A program made the position numbers and the translations under genes. Below, one piece after another: positions 60,519 to 64,000 of a stretch of DNA of 64,000 nt. The notes beneath the pieces were generated by a model that searched no databases, was not told where the DNA came from, and worked only from the letters and a program-made list of their open reading frames with translations. The stretch comes from Robertmurraya siralis (GTDB lineage Bacteria; Bacillota; Bacilli; Bacillales; Cytobacillaceae): NCBI RefSeq assembly GCF_005502275.1, contig NZ_SWLZ01000018.1:1-64000 (forward strand), in the 5' to 3' direction. Every line of letters begins with the position of its first letter. Position 1 is the stretch's first letter.

Positions 60519-61409
60519 ATGAATAGTTTGAACACATATCTAATAGGAGACACATTAAGGTCATTTCGTGAATACAAAAGATTATCGATTGAAGAACTTT
60601 CAGAAGGTGTGTGTACAGAAGAGGAACTAAGTTCATTTGAAAAACAAGTCTCATACCCAGATCTCGAAACTTTGAATTCACTATTGAGAAAATTAAATGT
60701 AGATTTAGCCTATTTTTTTAATGTTGCCTCAAAATCCTCTATCAATTATTCAAATGCGGTTATTCGATTGATTAATCGATATAAAAGGGATTGGGATTAT
60801 GAAAGAATCCAAGAGATTTTAGATAAAGAATTATGCAACCCGATATTTCAAACCGATCACTTAAGACAATTTCTCATTTGGCATCAAGGGATTTGTAAGT
60901 TTTACTTAGAGAAAAATTTGGACGAGGCTTTGGAACTATTGTATGAAGCCATTGATATTACGAATAAAAAAAGAGAAGATTATAATGAAAGAGAAATTGA
61001 AATATTAACAAGCATTGCCATTTTGCATAAGGAATCTAATAAATTTGAGGAAGCGATATCAATATTCAAAAAGGCTTTAGATTATTTTGAAAGTCTTCCA
61101 GATATTCTTGATCCTAGAGGAAAGATAAGAGTTTATTTTGGATTAGCGCAGGCCTTAACAGAAGTATGTCAATATGAGGAATCTTTAATTTATTGCAAAA
61201 CAGGCATTGAGTATTGTATTACTCATGAGCTTATATATTTATTATCAAGTTTATATTATCAGACAGGTGAAAATCTAATTAAATTGTTTCGTAAGGAGGA
61301 AGGACTAGAGTACTTAGATAGAGCAATATATATCCTTCAAGTGCAGGAAAATAAAAAATTTATAAAAATTATTGAAAATGAAAAAGACAAATTACTACAT
61401 CAGTGGTAA
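60519..61409 (+). CDS. RRNPP (PlcR-like) HTH-TPR regulator
   Basis: A 296-residue cytosolic regulator. Residues 1-65 are an XRE-type helix-turn-helix (IGDTLRSFREYKRLSIEELSEGV). Residues 90-290 are tetratricopeptide-like helix pairs (ALELLYEAIDI, EEAISIFKKALDYF, YEESLIYCKTGIEYC, EEGLEYLDRAIYIL). This is the build of peptide-binding quorum sensors PlcR (about 285 residues) rather than Rap (no HTH) or NprR/AimR (longer). The gene just downstream encodes an exported repeat peptide, the likely ligand. The ribosome site GAGGGA is adequate. Lys/Ile-rich codon use is more AT-rich than its neighbours, suggesting acquisition. Confidence 0.85.
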   Translation: MNSLNTYLIGDTLRSFREYKRLSIEELSEGVCTEEELSSFEKQVSYPDLETLNSLLRKLNVDLAYFFNVASKSSINYSNAVIRLINRYKRDWDYERIQEILDKELCNPIFQTDHLRQFLIWHQGICKFYLEKNLDEALELLYEAIDITNKKREDYNEREIEILTSIAILHKESNKFEEAISIFKKALDYFESLPDILDPRGKIRVYFGLAQALTEVCQYEESLIYCKTGIEYCITHELIYLLSSLYYQTGENLIKLFRKEEGLEYLDRAIYILQVQENKKFIKIIENEKDKLLHQW

Positions 61410-61446
61410 TATATAGTAGAATAAGGAAAATAGGAGGTAGGATATT

Positions 61447-61635
61447 TTGAAAAAAATAATGTTGAAAAGTGTGTTGGCTGTTTCGTTATTAGGTCTAGTT
61501 TTCTCATTTTCTAATTCAAGCGCTTCCGCAGGAATACCTTCTGAACACAAACATAGTGCAACGTATGAACTTGCAGGAATTCCTTCAGAACATTCAGTAA
61601 TTAAACCACTAATGGGGATTCCTTCAGAACATTAA
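61447..61635 (+). CDS. Exported pro-peptide with three (A/M)GIPSEH repeats, putative pheromone precursor
   Basis: A 62-residue precursor. The N terminus KKIMLKSVLAVSLLGLVF is a Sec signal, and SNSSASA ends with a signal peptidase-like site right before the first repeat. Repeats are AGIPSEH (28-34), AGIPSEH (43-49) and MGIPSEH (56-62, exactly C-terminal), separated by 8 and 6 residues. The copies differ at synonymous bases, so selection holds the peptide sequence. TTG start with AGGAGG 9 bases upstream. It lies 37 bases after the HTH-TPR gene, as PapR, NprX and Phr do after their receptors. I know no described pheromone with this sequence. Confidence 0.8.
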   Translation: MKKIMLKSVLAVSLLGLVFSFSNSSASAGIPSEHKHSATYELAGIPSEHSVIKPLMGIPSEH

Positions 61636-61642
61636 TAAAGGG

Positions 61643-61682
61643 AAAAGCGAGGTATGAATTAAGTTCATCCTCGCTTTTTTGT
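61643..61682 (+). terminator. Terminator of the signalling operon
   Basis: AAAAGCGAGG (61643-61652) pairs with CCTCGCTTTT (61669-61678), inner ATGAA/TTCAT extends it, followed by TTTGTTT. The 250 bases after it hold no gene. Confidence 0.85.
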
Positions 61683-61929
61683 TTGCATTTTTATCTCCTC
61701 TATGCAGGGTTTCAATAGAAGTTTGGAACTTCTTTACGATAATAATCAAGTTAATGATTTGTTAAGCAACCCTTAATTGAGACAAATATTTTATGTTTTT
61801 CTTTCTCTCAATTTGAAAGCAAACATCACAGTCTTTTTTAAACCAGCAAGTTTCACCACTAAATGATCTATATTCTTTTATTTATCGTTCCACTCAAATC
61901 AAAATGTGGGTGGGCGACATTGTTACTGT

Positions 61930-62178
61930 TTAAGCTAAGTATGATCTAGTGACGAGTGAGTTCGCTCCAACAGGTTCACTCTCTTGATTTTCTGATTCTG
62001 TGGTTGGGTCAATTTCCGGATCGGCCATAAACAGTCCTACTAGCATTAAAATAAAACCAGAGGCAATCAGAGTGAAAAATCTTTTTGTTACAAAGGTTTT
62101 TTTTAGCAGTGATACAACAAGATAGATTAATGATCCGATGAATAAAACAGTTCCTGAAATAAATATAAGCAAATCCAT
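61930..62178 (-). CDS. Small membrane protein, unknown
   Basis: An 82-residue protein with two membrane helices (about 3-22 and 34-52) and an acidic hydrophilic tail (DPEIDPTTESENQESEP). The ATG at 62178 follows GGGGGA; an earlier in-frame ATG has no site. I do not recognise the family. Confidence 0.6.
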   Translation of the reverse strand: MDLLIFISGTVLFIGSLIYLVVSLLKKTFVTKRFFTLIASGFILMLVGLFMADPEIDPTTESENQESEPVGANSLVTRSYLA

Positions 62179-62377
62179 TTTTGTTCCCCCTTCATTAACC
62201 GTAGCTCCGCTTCGTTGTCCAAGCATGTGTTTAATGATATTCATCCTACGAATAATAATAACAAATTATTTCTAAGTCAGCTTACTTTGTCGATCACAAT
62301 GTGGATTGAGTATTTTAACGATGGCCGTGCGTTGAATTAAATACTGAATAGGCACATAAGAATTGATTCCATATAAT

Positions 62378-62408
62378 AAAGCCCTTCTGATTGGAGGGGC
62401 TTTTTGTT
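62378..62408. terminator. Hairpin terminator
   Basis: AAAGCCCTTC (62378-62387) and GAGGGGCTTT (62394-62403) with one G-U pair. TTTTTGTTTG follows on the plus strand. It lies just after the leftward gene at 62414, so it probably works in that direction despite a weak U-run there. Confidence 0.55.
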
Positions 62409-62413
62409 TGTCT

Positions 62414-62617
62414 TTATTTAGTTTGATGTTTCATTGTAGTTATCTTAAAAGTCGCTTCAACGCCTATGAAGACGACAAAGAATATAAAAACCCAGCTGAT
62501 TAGATCTGTCCAAATATTGGATATATTAATAACACCAAAGTTATTTAATCCCGATTGAATCACAAACGAAATTAATGCAGTGATAAACACAGATAAGACC
62601 CAGTTTGTTTTCTTCAA
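62414..62617 (-). CDS. Small two-helix membrane protein, unknown
   Basis: A 67-residue hydrophobic protein with membrane segments at about 5-25 and 38-58 and a short basic tail. TTG at 62617 with AAAGGAGG 8 bases upstream decides the start. It is probably co-transcribed with the 35-residue peptide gene just upstream. Confidence 0.62.
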   Translation of the reverse strand: MKKTNWVLSVFITALISFVIQSGLNNFGVINISNIWTDLISWVFIFFVVFIGVEATFKITTMKHQTK

Positions 62618-62662
62618 GAACCATACCTCCTTTACATCGCCCATGCACTTGGAAGAGCCCTA

Positions 62663-62770
62663 TTAATTATTTGTTACCAATTTAAAAAGTTTAGAAACAC
62701 CCCATAGTACTAAACCTACGCTAGCAAACAATGCAAGAAACAAGCAACCAAAGAAATAAAATCCGCCCAT
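62663..62770 (-). CDS. 35-residue single-pass membrane peptide
   Basis: MGGFYFFGCLF... then a Gly/Val/Leu/Trp helix and a basic end (SKLFKLVTNN). One membrane helix fills most of it. GAGGTG lies 6 bases before the ATG, a strong site for so short a frame, which is why I call it real. It is reminiscent of small regulatory or toxin-like membrane peptides, but no antitoxin is visible. Confidence 0.5.
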   Translation of the reverse strand: MGGFYFFGCLFLALFASVGLVLWGVSKLFKLVTNN

Positions 62771-62828
62771 ATTTATCACCTCGTCATTATGTCTTCATTT
62801 TATCATTTCAAGAATAAAAGAGAAAGGG

Positions 62829-62930
62829 TCCAAAAAACGTACCAAGTTTATCAATGGCGAGTTAATTGGAGCAGATGCTATAGGGATACTTTATGTTGCT
62901 GTAGATCGCGGTTATATCACTGGTAAGTGA
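62829..62930 (+). pseudogene. Possible C-terminal remnant of a larger gene
   Basis: An open frame without start codon ends ...FINGELIGADAIGILYVAVDRG... and a TGA at 62928. The amphipathic, well-formed ending looks like the C terminus of an exported or phage-lysin-type protein whose front is missing. No ribosome site or start precedes it. Low certainty. Confidence 0.3.
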
Positions 62931-62940
62931 GTAAAATGCT

Positions 62941-62972
62941 AAAGCCCTTACTCTTATTGAGCAGGGGCTTTA
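62941..62972. terminator. Hairpin between remnant and small DNA-binding gene
   Basis: AAAGCCCTTACTC pairs with GAGCAGGGGCTTT with two imperfect pairs. Weak U-runs on both sides. Confidence 0.45.
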
Positions 62973-62975
62973 CAT

Positions 62976-63188
62976 TCATCGAATTCTTTTATTTTTCGCA
63001 TATTCCTCTAATCCTGCTCTAAGATATAATCGAGTTTTTCGTCCCTCGCCAAATTCTACAAAAGGCATTATTTTTCCAGTAGCGACAGATTGGTTAAATC
63101 CAGTTACGGATTGACCAGTAATTTTGCGAGCTGTATCTTGCATGACTAAATTTTCTTCGATCCATTGTTTGATTTCTTGGTTATTCAA
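62976..63188 (-). CDS. Small DNA-binding/excisionase-like protein
   Basis: A 70-residue basic protein. ARKITGQSVTGFNQSVATGKIMPFVEFGEGRKTRLYLRAGLEEYAKNKR has the layout of a winged-helix MerR/excisionase-type domain: recognition helix, beta wing, C-terminal helix. Such proteins are common in mobile or accessory DNA. TTG start with GGAGGA 9 bases upstream. Confidence 0.6.
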   Translation of the reverse strand: MNNQEIKQWIEENLVMQDTARKITGQSVTGFNQSVATGKIMPFVEFGEGRKTRLYLRAGLEEYAKNKRIR

Positions 63189-63271
63189 TTCCTTTCATCC
63201 TCCGATGTAATTATATGGTGATAAGTGAAATGTCACATATTATTCAAATATTTGTTCGTGTTTCAAGTATT

Positions 63272-63297
63272 AAAAAACCGCCTCGTAATGAGACGGT
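63272..63297 (-). terminator. Terminator of the last lipoprotein gene
   Basis: On the minus strand ACCGTCTC, loop ATTAC, GAGGCGGT then TTTTTT, directly after the stop of the gene at 63305. Confidence 0.85.
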
Positions 63298-63304
63298 AAG
63301 AAAG

Positions 63305-63910
63305 TTATTTTAAATCGAGTTTAACTTCCGTTTCTTCGTATTTGTCGTTTTCGTAGTTACCATCAGGATCTGAATAATCGCTACTCCAAGTTAACTTAAT
63401 CCATTCGATTGACTCTGCTTCTCCACGATCTAAATAGAAGATTATATCCCCTTCTTTAATTACACCTTCATGTATTTCTCCACCAAGATGATCAGAATAA
63501 ATCATATCCGCATCTACTTGTTCGCCAGTGCTAGTCACCAAGGTAGCTTGGTCTGGATAAGTATTATAAACTTTATCAGTAGTTGTGTTTTCAACCACCA
63601 TTTTCACTCCAACAGCACTTGTAGTAATTTCGTTCCCGTCATCATCTAACCCTGGTGCTTCGTCAGAAACAACAACTTTTTGTATGTTAAATTTTAAACC
63701 TTCCCACGTACCTTCCCAAGTAGCATCTTCGTAGTAAGTCCAAATATCTTCTTCTTTTGCTTGTTCTTCTTGACTATTGTCGTCTGAATTCTCTGTCTTA
63801 GCTTTAGTTTTCTCATCTTCAGATTGTTGGATGTTATCAACGTCGTTTCCGCAGGCAGCTAAAAATCCGATTAACAATAATACTAAGAAGCTTGCAATTA
63901 CTTTTTTCAT
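63305..63910 (-). CDS. DUF4352/DUF5067-like lipoprotein
   Basis: A 201-residue lipoprotein with lipobox LAAC (Cys20), an acidic low-complexity linker (about 22-55) and an immunoglobulin-like beta domain (FNIQKVVVSDEAPG ... VGVKMVVENTTTDKVYNTYPDQATLVTSTGEQV), the pattern of DUF4352-type surface proteins. GGGG-rich ribosome site before ATG. Function unknown. The last 90 bases of the window after it show nothing. Confidence 0.75.
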   Translation of the reverse strand: MKKVIASFLVLLLIGFLAACGNDVDNIQQSEDEKTKAKTENSDDNSQEEQAKEEDIWTYYEDATWEGTWEGLKFNIQKVVVSDEAPGLDDDGNEITTSAVGVKMVVENTTTDKVYNTYPDQATLVTSTGEQVDADMIYSDHLGGEIHEGVIKEGDIIFYLDRGEAESIEWIKLTWSSDYSDPDGNYENDKYEETEVKLDLK

Positions 63911-64000
63911 TTGTTTCCCCCCAGTAAAATAATACTAATTTATCATAATTTACATATTAACATAATTTTAAATAGTTTCGTTCAATTTTTGTCTATTTTT

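Noticed and set aside
60519-61409. Reading the HTH-TPR regulator as a phage AimR arbitrium receptor
   Set aside because: It is about 80-90 residues shorter than typical AimR, no phage lysogeny genes flank it, and the precursor carries three repeats rather than one C-terminal hexapeptide.
61528-61632. GIPSEH repeats as a CRISPR-like or simple DNA repeat
   Set aside because: The repeat is at protein level: copies differ at third codon positions, spacers are 18-24 bases, and the frame is intact.

Overview
The window is a low-GC Gram-positive chromosome segment from an endospore-forming Bacillaceae (Bacillus sensu lato). The evidence is T-box leaders on leuS and tyrS, strong AGGAGG ribosome sites, bacillithiol- and sporulation-linked genes (brxC/ytxJ, cse60, sftA), the acsA/acuABC/ccpA cluster, and gene order that follows the Bacillus subtilis leuS-to-tyrS region almost gene by gene. 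No rRNA, tRNA, CRISPR array or intact insertion sequence was seen. I cannot assign a species.

Layout. 0.3-4.7 kb: MFS exporter and T-box-controlled leuS. 5-8.5 kb: four-gene ABC-transporter/two-component operon like yvfRSTU. 8.7-14.4 kb: lipoprotein, ytwF, cse60, ytfP, murJ (ytgP), an RsuA-type pseudouridine synthase and ytzE. 15-25.7 kb: an M48 protease fused to ankyrin repeats, ythPQ (an EcsAB-like ABC pair), pepV, ytkP, thpR, ytlQ, ytlR, ytmP and ytzH. 25.9-33.2 kb: trmB, ytnP, ytzB, ytoP, a DUF84 NTPase, a lipoprotein, a PTS-IIC-like membrane protein, ytpP and ytpQ. 33.5-40.6 kb: sftA, murC, an M29 aminopeptidase and the ytxG-ytxH-brxC stress operon. 40.9-50.5 kb: a long FtsA-like ATPase, aroA(G), ccpA, acsA and divergent acuABC. 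50.6-57.9 kb: a chemoreceptor, a class A penicillin-binding protein with an FN3 domain, and T-box-controlled tyrS. 58-60.4 kb: yuaF-floT behind a textbook sigma-W promoter. 60.5-64 kb: an accessory tail with a peptide-responsive regulator and its pro-peptide, small membrane proteins, a small DNA-binding protein and a lipoprotein.

How genes work together. AcsA makes acetyl-CoA. AcuA acetylates it on a conserved C-terminal lysine (K549 here) and AcuC removes the acetyl group. CcpA, encoded next door, probably represses through a cre-like site between acsA and acuA. SftA, MurC, MurJ, the class A PBP and the FtsA-like protein all belong to cell-envelope growth and division. YuaF and FloT form membrane microdomains under envelope stress.

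The most interesting element is at 60.4-61.7 kb. A PlcR-like HTH-TPR regulator is followed 37 bases later by a 62-residue exported pro-peptide carrying three copies of (A/M)GIPSEH, the last exactly at the C terminus. It looks like a complete cell-cell signalling module with a multi-copy pheromone, with a dyad operator at the regulator's own promoter. A second unexpected item is a family of at least six degenerate palindromic intergenic repeats (MITE-like) spread through the window.
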